Assembly: GCA_001298575.1 (NCBI GenBank)
Contig: LJCV01000289.1
Coordinates: forward strand, 1 to 42,761
Direction of reading: 5' to 3'
Length of the DNA stretch: 42,761 bases
Source: Actinobacteria bacterium OK074
GTDB lineage: Bacteria; Actinomycetota; Actinomycetes; Streptomycetales; Streptomycetaceae
Numbering within the stretch: the first letter of the stretch is position 1; every line of letters starts with the position of its first letter. Shown in pieces: positions 1 to 10,605 of the stretch. The position numbers and the translations under genes were made by a program. Under the pieces are notes generated by a model that had not been told where the DNA came from, ran no database searches, and saw nothing but the letters and a program-made list of their open reading frames with translations.

Positions 1-470
1 CGTTGGGGGGTGGGGGGGGGGCGGTGGGGTGATTGCCCACCCACGCACCGCCCGTGCGAGGGGGCTGAGAGGTGCGGGTTTCTCGTGGGGGTGGGGCGTC
101 GTTGGCGGCTGCGGGTTGGGGGCGCCCGGCCGCGCGGTGCGGCTTGGTCTTCGGCTCGCTTCGCTTCGCCTTCGTGGCCTGGCTTTGTCCCGTCTCGCTT
201 CGCCTTCGCGACCTGGCTTTGTCCTGCCTCGCTTCGCTTTGCCTTCGTGGCCTGGTCTTGGCCCCCCTCGCTTCGCCTCCGCGGCCTGGCCTGTTTCGCC
301 TCGCTTCGTCTCGCCCGATCACGTCCTGCGCAGCGGGGTAGTGGCGCGATCTTGCTGAATCTCTGCGTTGCGCTGACCGGGGCGCTGGTGCTGGTGCAGG
401 CGGGGCCCGAGAGGTGATCGCTGCTACGCCACTCGGTGGGACGGCATCCTCCGCCCCTGTGCCATCTGCC
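1..470. other. Gene-free stretch, G-rich with tandem repeats
   Basis: No reading frame here has convincing streptomycete codon bias or a recognisable product. The left edge is a G homopolymer run. Positions 29-60 (gattgcccacccacgcaccg and context) look like dispersed intergenic sequence that I recall from other streptomycete genomes. The centre (about 140-320) carries imperfect tandem repeats. The PRC-barrel gene ends at 471, so this is the 3' flank of that gene. Open frames of 89-135 codons are repeat translations rich in Arg, Pro and Ser and are not called. Confidence 0.6.
150..320. repeat. Imperfect tandem repeat, unit about 35-40 bp
   Basis: Four to five degenerate copies of a unit beginning cgcttcgccttcg and continuing with a tggcctggctttg-like stretch start near 168, 199, 229 and 269, with a partial copy near 302. 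Copies differ by substitutions and small indels. They translate in no frame as a recognisable protein, so this is probably an intergenic minisatellite. Confidence 0.7.
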
Positions 471-842
471 TCACCCCTCCTCCGTCCCCGCCAACCGCCC
501 GAAGTCCCTGTCCGCCGGTGGTGGCGGTGTCGTCGTGTTCAGGCCGTAGTGGTGGTAGAGCTGGAGTTCCTGGTCGGGGGAGAGGTGGCGGCCTACGCCG
601 AAGTCGGGGGCGTCCTTGATCAGGGTGCGGTCGAACGGGATGCGGAGAGCGCCCTCCACGAGTTCGCTGGGCTCCAGGGGGACGAAGGCGTCCCTGGTGA
701 ACAGGCCCGTGCGTATCGCTGCCCACTCGGGTACGCCCGTGGCGTCGTCGAGGTAGACCTCGTCGATGGTGCCGATCTTGGTGCCGTTGCGGTCCAGCGC
801 CTTGCGGCCGATCAGACTGCGCGGATCGATGTCGGTCTGCAC
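471..842 (-). CDS. PRC-barrel domain protein
   Basis: A 123-residue protein. The N-terminal half (about residues 5-85) is a PRC-barrel-like beta-barrel domain, recognisable from the opening LIGRKALDRNGTKIG, followed by EVYLDD and PEWAAIRTG segments. PRC-barrel proteins bind RNA or proteins, as in RimM, or act as small stress-associated proteins; the partner is unknown here. The C-terminus (HHYGLNTTTPPPP) is a Pro-rich tail. I chose the GTG at 842 over an ATG 36 bases upstream because a GGAGGA sits five bases before it. The gene is divergent from gcvP across about 390 bp that contain the glycine riboswitch. No operon partner is visible. Confidence 0.82.
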   Translation of the reverse strand: MQTDIDPRSLIGRKALDRNGTKIGTIDEVYLDDATGVPEWAAIRTGLFTRDAFVPLEPSELVEGALRIPFDRTLIKDAPDFGVGRHLSPDQELQLYHHYGLNTTTPPPPADRDFGRLAGTEEG

Positions 843-879
843 GGGTCCTCCAACTGGTCGCAATGGGTGTGTAGGCACT

Positions 880-897
880 ACAAAAGAGCAGTTTTGT
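880..897. promoter_or_regulatory. AT-rich inverted repeat between divergent genes
   Basis: ACAAAA-gagcag-TTTTGT is a perfect six-base inverted repeat with a six-base spacer, about 40 bp upstream of the PRC-barrel start. It stands out as an A/T-rich island in very GC-rich DNA. It could be an operator or part of a promoter; no binding protein is implied by the sequence. Confidence 0.35.
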
Positions 898-961
898 GAA
901 GGTGGCCACTCGAAACCTGTGCCTCAGACGTCGCTGGTAGGCTGGCAAATGGCTGTTGACC

Positions 962-1170
962 CCGCGCGGGAGAGTCCTCCGGAGAGCGTTCCGGAGGCGC
1001 CGAAGGAGCAAATCCTCCCCGGAATCTCTCAGGCTCAGGTACCGCACGGGTGAGGTCACTCTGGAAAGCAGAGCGGGTGCCGACGGTCTCCGCTCTCACC
1101 GACGGTGAAAGCAGGAGCGCCCCCGGGCGGTCCGGCGAAGCTCTCAGGTTGAGATGACAGAGGGGGAGGG
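962..1170 (+). promoter_or_regulatory. Tandem glycine riboswitch upstream of gcvP
   Basis: Two consecutive glycine-aptamer-like units lie in the gcvP leader. The first (about 962-1075) has the conserved GCGCCGAAGGAGCAA near 998, CTCTCAGGC near 1026 and CTCTGGAAAGCAGAG near 1060. The second (about 1080-1170) has the weaker ACCGACGGTGAAAGC near 1098, CTCTCAGGTTGAGATGACAGAG near 1141, and a closing G run. The arrangement matches the tandem glycine riboswitch known to activate gcvP in Streptomyces when glycine is abundant. About 60 bases separate it from the gcvP start, so control could act by terminator/antiterminator or at the ribosome binding site. I do not see a strong U-tract terminator. Confidence 0.92.
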
Positions 1171-1232
1171 CGTCGGGGCACCCGTGCCGTGGTGTCCCTC
1201 GAAGGTCGTGTCCGACCAGGAGGCCCTCCGCC

Positions 1233-4127
<2,895 letters not shown>

Positions 4128-4152
4128 GCGCGCGGGCGCCCGGATACGCGTC

Positions 4153-4189
4153 GGGGCCGGTTGGGGAGGCGCTGCTCCCGGCCGGCCCC
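4153..4189. terminator. Hairpin between convergent genes gcvP and DUF5999
   Basis: GGGGCCGG at 4153-4160 pairs with CCGGCCCC at 4182-4189. An inner GGGAG/CTCCC pairing extends the helix around a GCGCTG loop. No U tract follows, as is usual in Streptomyces. Its place between two converging genes suggests bidirectional termination. Confidence 0.75.
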
Positions 4190-4218
4190 TCGTGTTGTCC
4201 CGGCGGCTGACCGGTGGG

Positions 4219-4413
4219 TCAGGCGGCCGTCATCACCAGGGGGCGGTGCGGGGCGATGATCCTGCCGTCCGGCAGCAGCTCGCCGGTGTCCTCGAAGAGG
4301 AGGACGCCGTTGCACAGCAGGCTCCAACCCTGCTCCGGGTGGTGCGCCATGAGACGGGCGGACTCCCGGTCGGCGGAATGGGCTGTGGGACACGACGGCT
4401 GGTGCTGGCACAT
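4219..4413 (-). CDS. DUF5999 family small protein
   Basis: This 64-residue protein begins MCQHQPSCPTA and continues through HPEQGWSLLCNGVLLFEDTG to a PHRPLVMTAA end, a pattern I recognise as the small streptomycete DUF5999 family of unknown function. Cys2, Cys8 and Cys34 with nearby His residues could bind a metal, but this is inference. I chose the ATG at 4413 because it is the conserved N-terminus; longer frames starting at 4497 add sequence unlike the family. The Shine-Dalgarno sequence is weak (GAGAG about 13 bases upstream). It is convergent with gcvP. Confidence 0.85.
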   Translation of the reverse strand: MCQHQPSCPTAHSADRESARLMAHHPEQGWSLLCNGVLLFEDTGELLPDGRIIAPHRPLVMTAA

Positions 4414-4822
4414 GATGGGTGGGATCTCTCGGGTTGGCGTGTGGTCGTGGTGTAGGTCGCTGATCGGGTCTGGCGCGCGGCGTGAAACGTGGTTCATGGC
4501 CGTTCCCCCGTTTGTGAAGCGTTTCTGGAACCCAGTGTTGCCCCAAGGGCGTCGATCCGCAGGTATTTCGCGGCACCGCTTCTCACAGGTTCATGACGCT
4601 TCCACCCATGCGGACGGTTCAGCTCGGGGGCGGGGTCACTTCGGATGGTTCCGCGTGGCCGGATAGGGCTAGTCAAGGCGGTTGACCGGCGCTTTTTCTC
4701 TCGTATGAGCGGGTGTTGGGGCAAAGGAGCGCCGGCCTTCGCGTGCGCCTCGGGCACGCGCGCGTGCCCCGCGGCCGGTCGGGGTCGACGGCCGCGGGGC
4801 ACGAGGTGCGGACGGGCGTGGC
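4414..4822. other. Gene-free region with mixed composition
   Basis: This stretch holds the 5' side of the DUF5999 gene and the 3' flank of the next minus-strand gene, with a strong hairpin at 4764-4802. Part of it (about 4500-4720) has noticeably lower GC than the genes. Open frames here are not streptomycete-like in codon use. I see no RNA gene. Confidence 0.5.
4764..4802. terminator. Perfect 14-bp stem hairpin
   Basis: GTGCCCCGCGGCCG at 4764-4777 pairs perfectly with CGGCCGCGGGGCAC at 4789-4802 around an 11-base loop. It lies 20 bases past the stop of the minus-strand gene ending at 4823, the place expected for its terminator. Confidence 0.85.
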
Positions 4823-5434
4823 CTACGCGGGCGAGCCCGCCGGGGTCTGGGCCGTGGTCGAGCCGCGCACGGGGGTGAGGGTGACGCGGTGGGTGAGCAC
4901 CGGGAGGAGGTCGGCCACCCGGTGCGGGCGGTGCGCGGCGATGCCCGGCGGTGCCGGGGCGAGCGGGACGAGCAGGTCGGTGGCGGCCGGGTGGCCGCCG
5001 GCGCCGTCGGCCGTGAGGTCGGTGTGCAGCCAGAGCGTGAGCATGTACAGCTCTGGGACGGACAACAGGCGTGGCTGGTACGGCTGTTTCATGGCCTCGG
5101 CCTGGCGCAGCGCGAGTTCGGTGGCGGCGACGTAGGGGCCCTCGAAGAAGTGCGAGAAGGCCCAGCCGTCGGCGGTGAGCATGGTCTCGGCGGCTGCCAG
5201 GGCGCGGCCGTCGCAGTGGATGTGGAACCGCCAGCCGGTCAGCCGGGTGGTCGCGGTGCCGTCCTTGGCGCCGCGGTTCAGGACGTGGACGGGCAGCGGG
5301 AGTTCGGGGGTGAGGGGTCCCTGGGCGGTGCGCAGGGAGGGGGTGCGGGCCTCGCGGACGGCGGTGGGGGAACCGAGGGCCGTGAGGACGGTGCGCAGGG
5401 CGGGCGTGGGAGCCTGGGGGACGTGCAACGGCAT
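4823..5434 (-). CDS. Conserved hypothetical protein
   Basis: A 203-residue protein that I cannot assign to a named family. The middle (about residues 65-130) looks like a compact alpha/beta domain: TGWRFHIHCDG, then a long helix with ALRQAEAMKQPYQ, then PELYMLTLWLHTD. The C-terminus reads HRVADLLPVLTHRVTL. No signal peptide or membrane segment is seen. The ATG at 5434 follows AGAGG about nine bases upstream. Codon use is normal for the window, so I believe it is expressed. It is followed by a strong terminator hairpin. Function is unknown. Confidence 0.72.
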   Translation of the reverse strand: MPLHVPQAPTPALRTVLTALGSPTAVREARTPSLRTAQGPLTPELPLPVHVLNRGAKDGTATTRLTGWRFHIHCDGRALAAAETMLTADGWAFSHFFEGPYVAATELALRQAEAMKQPYQPRLLSVPELYMLTLWLHTDLTADGAGGHPAATDLLVPLAPAPPGIAAHRPHRVADLLPVLTHRVTLTPVRGSTTAQTPAGSPA

Positions 5435-6127
5435 GGTGGGTCGCCTCTCTTCGAAGGCGCGGTGGCGCGAGGGCGGGGGCGGACGGCGCTGTCAGCTCTC
5501 GGAGCGGGAGTCGGCGGGTCCGCGCCCGGCGAACTGTGGCGCTGCGACGAGGAAGCGACATGACGACGTAAAGACATTCCGACGACAGGACGACAGGACG
5601 CGGAACCGCGGGTGCCAACTCTCTGCCTCGTTCGCGGAGTTTATACGACAAGTGTTCAGGTCGTGTTTCACCTAGGTGTTCTCCGGATGCCGGGCAAGTG
5701 GATATTCGGCCACGGAGAAGTGGGGTTCGTCCCGGTTTCCGACAGGTACTCCGAGGGTGACCTCGTAATGCTTCCGCGGTGCGGTCGGCCGATTCTCGCC
5801 GGTGTTTTCCGTGAGATTGCTGAGCGGGATTGCTGAGCGAGGAAACTGTTGTGCGCCCCTTGTGTTCCCTATCCGCCAGGACATCAGCTGCGACATGCCG
5901 GTGGAATGTGCCAAAGGAACGCGGGGACGCTCCTTTCCAGCGTAGCGGGCGCCGGTCGCGGCCGTGGGCGTTATCGGCGGTCCGTGCCGAGGCGCGGCCG
6001 TGACCGGCGGCGACGCGGGCGGCGTGGACCGGACGTTAGCGATAGCGCAGCCGGGGCATCATCACCCGTGACCCGGGACACCGAGCGGCCGGACATTCGG
6101 CCGCCCCATCCGAGGAGGGACACTTCG
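5435..6127. other. Long intergenic region between divergent genes
   Basis: Nearly 700 bp without a convincing gene. The stretch 5560-5900 has lower GC and includes a short tandem repeat (gacgacag, about 5580-5597) and an exact direct repeat GATTGCTGAGCG at 5815-5826 and 5828-5839. A 74-codon frame at 5612-5836 has poor codon bias and no recognisable product. Promoters for both flanking genes must lie here, and the length allows an unrecognised small RNA or complex regulation. Confidence 0.5.
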
Positions 6128-7651
6128 ATGGGGGAGAAGGTCGTGGCGGGCTCGTTCGACCCGTCCGCCCGCCAGCGTTACCGCGACAAGCTCCGGCAGT
6201 GTCTGGCGGGGCTGGCGCGGTTGTTGGCGGAGGAGCGGTTCGACCGGCCCAGGAACCTGATGGGTGTGGAGATCGAGTTGAATCTCGTCGGTCCGGACGG
6301 GCGGCCGAGAATGATGAATGCGGAAGTGCTCGAAAGGATAGCGAGCCGCGATTTCCAAACAGAACTCGCCATGTTCAACCTGGAAGTCAACATAGCCCCA
6401 CACGGATTGGGCGGCCGGGTATTCGACCGGCTCGCCGAGGAGTTGCGCACCTCCCTCGCCTACGCCCACCGGAAAGCCGGCGAGGTGGACGCCGGGATCG
6501 TAATGATCGGCATTCTGCCCACGCTCGACCGGGACCACCTGGTCTCCTCCAACCTCTCCGCGTCCGACGGCGACCGCTACACCGTGCTCAACGACCAGAT
6601 CGTCGCCGCGCGCGGGGAGGACTTCGCGCTCGACATCCAGGGAGTGGAGCACCTCGCGTGCACCGCGCGGTCGATCGTGCCCGAAGCCGCCTGCACCTCC
6701 GTGCAGTTGCACCTCCAGGTGACGCCGGACCGGTTCGCCGCCGTGTGGAACGGGGCCCAGGCCGTCGCCGCCGCGCAGGTCGCCATCGGCGCCAACTCGC
6801 CCTTCCTGTTCGGCCGTGAGCTGTGGCGCGAGTCCAGGCCGCCGCTGTTCCTCCAGTCCACCGACACCCGGCCGCCCGAACTCCAGGCCCAGGGGGTACG
6901 GCCGCGCACCTGGTTCGGGGAGCGCTGGATCACCTCCGCGTACGAACTGTTCGAGGAGAACCTGCGCTATTTCCCGGCGCTGCTGCCGATCTGTGACGAC
7001 GAGGACCCGACCAGCGTCCTCGACGCCGGCGGCGTACCCAGACTCTCCGAACTCACCCTGCACAACGGCACGGTGTACCGCTGGAACCGGCCCGTGTACG
7101 GCATCGCCGACGGCGTCCCGCACCTGCGCGTGGAGAACCGGGTGCTGCCCGCGGGCCCCACCGTCACCGACGTGATCGCCAACGCCGCCTTCTACTACGG
7201 CGTCGTCCGCGCCCTGGCCGAAGAGGCGCGGCCGGTGTGGACCCGGCTGCCCTTCGAGGCCGCCGCCGCCAACTTCGACACCGCGTGCCGGTACGGCATC
7301 GACGCCCGCCTGCGCTGGCCGCGCCGCGGACGCTACGGCGGGGTCACCGAGGTGGACGCCGTCACCCTCGTACGCGAGGAACTGCTGCCGCTGGCCGCGG
7401 CCGGGCTCGACGCGTGGGGTGTGGAGCCCGCCGACCGGGACCTGTACCTCGGGGTCGTGGAGGAGCGCTGCCGTCGCCGGGCCAACGGGGCGACCTGGCA
7501 GGCCGCCACCTTCCACCGGGCCCTGGACAAGGGCTACGACCGCGACACCGCCCTGCCCGCGACCACCCGCCGCTACGCCGAGCTGATGCACGCGGGGGAG
7601 CCGGTGCACACCTGGCCGGTGGGGCTGCCGGAGCCGGTGCCGTTGGGGTAG
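6128..7651 (+). CDS. Glutamate-cysteine ligase family protein (GCS2)
   Basis: A 507-residue protein of the GCS2 ATP-grasp-like carboxylate-amine ligase family, which joins glutamate to an amine such as cysteine. The motif MGVEIELNLVG (Glu48, Glu50) is the typical metal/ATP-binding start. LEVNIAPHG, ACTSVQLHLQV and a HLRVENRVLPAGPTV segment follow in family order. Streptomycetes lack glutathione, so the true acceptor could be another amine; EgtA-type ergothioneine chemistry is one possibility, but the other egt genes are absent here. The ATG at 6128 has AGGAGGGA seven bases upstream; the frame is open for 279 bases before that but has atypical composition. It is convergent with the vWA gene 15 bases away. 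Confidence 0.88.
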   Translation: MGEKVVAGSFDPSARQRYRDKLRQCLAGLARLLAEERFDRPRNLMGVEIELNLVGPDGRPRMMNAEVLERIASRDFQTELAMFNLEVNIAPHGLGGRVFDRLAEELRTSLAYAHRKAGEVDAGIVMIGILPTLDRDHLVSSNLSASDGDRYTVLNDQIVAARGEDFALDIQGVEHLACTARSIVPEAACTSVQLHLQVTPDRFAAVWNGAQAVAAAQVAIGANSPFLFGRELWRESRPPLFLQSTDTRPPELQAQGVRPRTWFGERWITSAYELFEENLRYFPALLPICDDEDPTSVLDAGGVPRLSELTLHNGTVYRWNRPVYGIADGVPHLRVENRVLPAGPTVTDVIANAAFYYGVVRALAEEARPVWTRLPFEAAAANFDTACRYGIDARLRWPRRGRYGGVTEVDAVTLVREELLPLAAAGLDAWGVEPADRDLYLGVVEERCRRRANGATWQAATFHRALDKGYDRDTALPATTRRYAELMHAGEPVHTWPVGLPEPVPLG

Positions 7652-7666
7652 GGGCGGGGGCTGTCG

Positions 7667-9535
7667 TCACTGGCTGCCCGTCTCCACGATCGCCTTCAGG
7701 ATGACCGACTGGATCTGGGCGGGGTTCTCGACCTTGTAGCCGGAGCCGCCGGTGGCCCTGGCGATCTGGTCGGCCGTCTCCTCGTCGGACTGGGGGCCGA
7801 CCGCGATCACGATCAGCGGGACCGGGCGCTTGGGGTCCGTCAGCGTCTGCAACCGCTGGATCAGCGACGAGCGGGAGATGCTGCCCGGGTCCTCGTTCAC
7901 GCCGTCGGTCAGCACGACCAGCGCGTTGAACTTCCCCGCGGAGTACGAGGAGACGGCCTCCTGGTACGCGGCGAGCGTGGTGTCGTAGAGGCCGGTCGCC
8001 CCGCCCGCCACCGGTTCGAGCCCGTTGAACGCGGCGGACAGCCGGGCGCGTTGGGTGGTGCCGGCGACGCGGTCGCCGAGCCGTTCGGTCGGTACCAGGA
8101 CGCGGTAGTCCTTGGCGCCGTCGAGCTTCGTGGAGAACTCCCACAGGCCGATCTCGTCCTCCGCGGTGAACGTTGACAGGGCCTGGAGCAGCGACGCCTT
8201 GGTGACCTCCATGCGCGACTGGTCGGTGCCCGGGACCTTCTCGGCCATGGAGCCCGAGGCGTCGACGACGGTGGTGATCCGGGCGCTCTGCACGGTGATC
8301 GTCCAGGTGCCGAGCGCCGCCTGGACCGCCTCGTCGGACGCCGGTTCGAGCGCGGCCTTGTCGTAGGGCTGCGGGGAGCGGCCGCCGGCCCGGGAGACCA
8401 GCGCGGCGGGCGGGTTCGCGTCCTCCACGCGGAAACCGTCCCGCTGGAGGAGCTTGCGGCCGGGCGCCTGCCCGAGGTAGGTCATGAACCGCAGCGCGGC
8501 CCGGCTCTCGTCCGTGGACAGCTCGCTCTCGTCGACCAGCGTGTACGGGTAGTCCAGCGCCGGTGAGCCGTCCTTGGGGTAGAAGAGGTCGAGCGCGTCG
8601 CCGTCGTCCGCCGAGCCGTTGTACGTGTACGCCGCCTGCTCGGAGAGGATCACCGCCTCGTTGCGCTTCGGGTTGCCCAGTTCGGTGCCGGACGCGTCGC
8701 GCGGGAGGGTGTCCAGGACCTGGCCGTCGCTGTCGGAGGCGCGCTCGGACAGCGTCTTGGTCAGGGCCGCCGCCTGGGTGGCGCCGGCCGCGGACTTGGC
8801 CACGGTGGTGCTCAGCTGGGTGAGCGCGAGCAGGCCGGTGGCGCTGCGGGACGGATCGGCCGCGCCGAGCCGGAGCGCGTCGTTCTGCATGGTGGTGGCG
8901 GCCAGTTGGGACCAGGTGTACGTCTTGGTGGGCCAGCCCAGGGACTTCGCGGCCGACGGCACCATGGCGATCCCGATCGGCGTGGACGCCACGTTGCCCG
9001 CCTGCGTGACCTGGGTCGAGTCGATGGCCGCCGTGTCCGCGCTGCCGGAGTTGACGCGCTGGAGCCACACGGCGGAGTCCGGCACCCACACCTGGGCGTC
9101 CGGCTTCTTCCCCGACCGCAGCGAGTCCACGACCTTGTACGAGTCCACCGCCTTCACGTCGATGTCCAGGCAGTGCCCGTCGGAGGTGACGTTCGTGGCA
9201 CGGGCCTGCCGGGCCGCCGTGCGCAGGGCCGGCGCGAGGTCCGGGGAGGAGTCGACGGTGAGGTGGACGGCCGCGTCTCTGCAGGAGGGACCGAAGGACA
9301 GCAGCCCGCCGCGGACCGCGCCGGTGCTGCCCGCCGCCACCGTGAGCACGAGGGCCGTGGTGATGACGACGGTACGGCGGCGCGCGCGAGGACGGGGGTC
9401 GGGCGTGGCCTCGTCGTAACGGGGGCCGGGCGTGGCCTCGTCGTAGTGCGAGTCGGCCGGGTCCGCCGTGTCCTCGTCGTACCGGGGGTCGGGCGTGTCC
9501 TCGCCGTGTTCGTCGGGCAAGCTGTGACGTCCCAT
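7667..9535 (-). CDS. Membrane-anchored substrate-binding / von Willebrand factor A domain protein
   Basis: The protein has 622 residues. Residues 1-53 are a hydrophilic acidic region with repeats of RYDEATPDP type. Residues 54-76 form one membrane segment preceded by RPRARRR. Residues about 85-400 resemble a periplasmic substrate-binding protein (VHLTVDSSPDL, DAQVWVPDSAVWLQR, STPIGIAMVPS). Residues 418-615 are a vWA domain with the MIDAS motif D425-A-S-G-S, Thr514 and D544 (LTDGVNED). Such fusions are usually anchored outside the membrane and may bind metal-dependent ligands; the ligand is unknown. The ATG at 9535 was chosen because GGAGGG lies nine bases upstream. The gene is single, divergent from the CPBP gene. 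Confidence 0.88.
   Translation of the reverse strand: MGRHSLPDEHGEDTPDPRYDEDTADPADSHYDEATPGPRYDEATPDPRPRARRRTVVITTALVLTVAAGSTGAVRGGLLSFGPSCRDAAVHLTVDSSPDLAPALRTAARQARATNVTSDGHCLDIDVKAVDSYKVVDSLRSGKKPDAQVWVPDSAVWLQRVNSGSADTAAIDSTQVTQAGNVASTPIGIAMVPSAAKSLGWPTKTYTWSQLAATTMQNDALRLGAADPSRSATGLLALTQLSTTVAKSAAGATQAAALTKTLSERASDSDGQVLDTLPRDASGTELGNPKRNEAVILSEQAAYTYNGSADDGDALDLFYPKDGSPALDYPYTLVDESELSTDESRAALRFMTYLGQAPGRKLLQRDGFRVEDANPPAALVSRAGGRSPQPYDKAALEPASDEAVQAALGTWTITVQSARITTVVDASGSMAEKVPGTDQSRMEVTKASLLQALSTFTAEDEIGLWEFSTKLDGAKDYRVLVPTERLGDRVAGTTQRARLSAAFNGLEPVAGGATGLYDTTLAAYQEAVSSYSAGKFNALVVLTDGVNEDPGSISRSSLIQRLQTLTDPKRPVPLIVIAVGPQSDEETADQIARATGGSGYKVENPAQIQSVILKAIVETGSQ
9394..9510. repeat. In-frame tandem repeats coding the acidic N-terminus
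   Basis: Units of about 27 bases (gggggtcgggcgtggcctcg on the plus strand and continuing cgtcgta) recur at 9394, 9421 and 9484, with a diverged copy between the last two. They code for the RYDEATPDP-like repeats at residues 9-48 of the vWA protein. In-frame repeats of this type can expand or shrink without breaking the gene. Confidence 0.75.
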
Positions 9536-9742
9536 GAGGTGGGTCCCTCCCTGCTGAGCGCAGAGTCGTGCACAACCCGTAAAAGGGCACAGCGGTGCCC
9601 GGAAACGGGCACAGGGGAGGGGCACGTCTCGTACGGTGTCCGTCCCCCCGACGGTCTGTCGCGCACGATCTTCGCAACTACTTTCGAGACCCTAGCGGGG
9701 CGAAGATGGCCGTGCGGCGGGATTACACAACTGGAGGCGTCA

Positions 9743-10543
9743 GTGCAGGTGGAGGCGGGGTCCGTGGCCGATTCTGTTCCGGAGGAGCGGCCGAACCGAC
9801 GGATTTTCCGGGACGAAACCCTCCTTGTCCTCGCGCTCTCACTGGGCGCGAGCGGGGTGTCGGCGCTGATCAGCTTTGTGGGATCGGTCACCAAACCGGG
9901 CGGTCTGAAGAACCAGGCGGCCACCATGAACGCCTCGGCCGCGCCCGGCCGTCCGTGGCTCGATCTCGCCTGGCAGCTGTTCGACATCGCCGCCGCGCTG
10001 GTCCCCGTGGTGCTCGTCGCGCACCTCCTGCTGCGCGAGGGCAAGTCACTGCGCACGCTCGGCTTCGACCGCACCCGGCCCTGGCCCGACCTCGGCCGCG
10101 GGGCGGTGATCGCCTCGGTCATCGGCAGCACCGGGATCGCCTTCTACCTGTCGGCGCGCGGGCTCGGCTTCAACCTCACGGTGGTGCCGGAGGCGCTGCC
10201 CGACGTGTGGTGGAAGTTCCCCGTCCTGATCATGTCCGCGATCCAGAACGCGGTCCTCGAAGAGGTCATCGTCGTCGGGTATCTGCTGCGCAGGCTCGGC
10301 CAGTTGGGGTGGACGCCCGCCGCCGCGCTGGTGGGCAGCGCGGTGCTGCGCGGCTCGTACCACCTCTACCAGGGCATCGGCGGCTTCCTCGGCAACATGG
10401 CGATGGGCGTCGTCTTCGTCTACCTCTACCGCCGGTGGGGCCGGGTGGGGCCGCTCGTGGTGGCCCACTCGCTGCTCGACATCGGGGCGTTCGTGGGGTA
10501 CGCGCTGCTGGCGGGGAAGGTGGGGTGGCTGCCTACGGCGTGA
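9743..10543 (+). CDS. CPBP family intramembrane protease homologue
   Basis: A 266-residue membrane protein with about six to eight hydrophobic segments. The CPBP/Abi signature is visible: a Glu-Glu pair in AVLEEVIVVGYLLRRL, a GSYHLYQG segment giving the second motif His, and AHSLLDIG giving the third motif. The family contains Rce1-type prenyl-protein endopeptidases and bacterial proteins of mostly unknown substrate. The usual EExxxR arrangement reads EEVIVVG here, so the Arg is a Gly. The GTG at 9743 is used because GGAGG sits five bases upstream. A perfect 10-bp hairpin follows the stop. It is divergent from the vWA gene. Confidence 0.88.
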   Translation: MQVEAGSVADSVPEERPNRRIFRDETLLVLALSLGASGVSALISFVGSVTKPGGLKNQAATMNASAAPGRPWLDLAWQLFDIAAALVPVVLVAHLLLREGKSLRTLGFDRTRPWPDLGRGAVIASVIGSTGIAFYLSARGLGFNLTVVPEALPDVWWKFPVLIMSAIQNAVLEEVIVVGYLLRRLGQLGWTPAAALVGSAVLRGSYHLYQGIGGFLGNMAMGVVFVYLYRRWGRVGPLVVAHSLLDIGAFVGYALLAGKVGWLPTA

Positions 10544-10567
10544 AACGGGGGGTGTGCGGGGGCATAT

Positions 10568-10594
10568 GGGGCGTACGGCGTTGTCGTACGCCCC
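10568..10594. terminator. Perfect 10-bp hairpin between convergent genes
   Basis: GGGGCGTACG at 10568-10577 pairs with CGTACGCCCC at 10585-10594 around a seven-base loop. It lies between the ends of the CPBP gene and the PhzF gene and probably terminates both. Confidence 0.85.
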
Positions 10595-10605
10595 GCTTCC
10601 TGTGT

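Noticed and set aside
10..417. Several overlapping plus-strand frames at the left edge
   Set aside because: They are translations of tandem repeats and G runs and have no codon bias or recognisable product.
4527..4553. GGAAC-N18-CGTC resembling an ECF sigma promoter
   Set aside because: No gene follows on that strand and the spacer is longer than the usual 16-17.
5612..5836. Plus-strand 74-codon frame
   Set aside because: Poor codon bias, no RBS and no similarity that I recognise.
6062..7609. Antisense frame of 515 codons over the GCS2 gene
   Set aside because: Shadow frame; His/Val/Gly-rich and without motifs.
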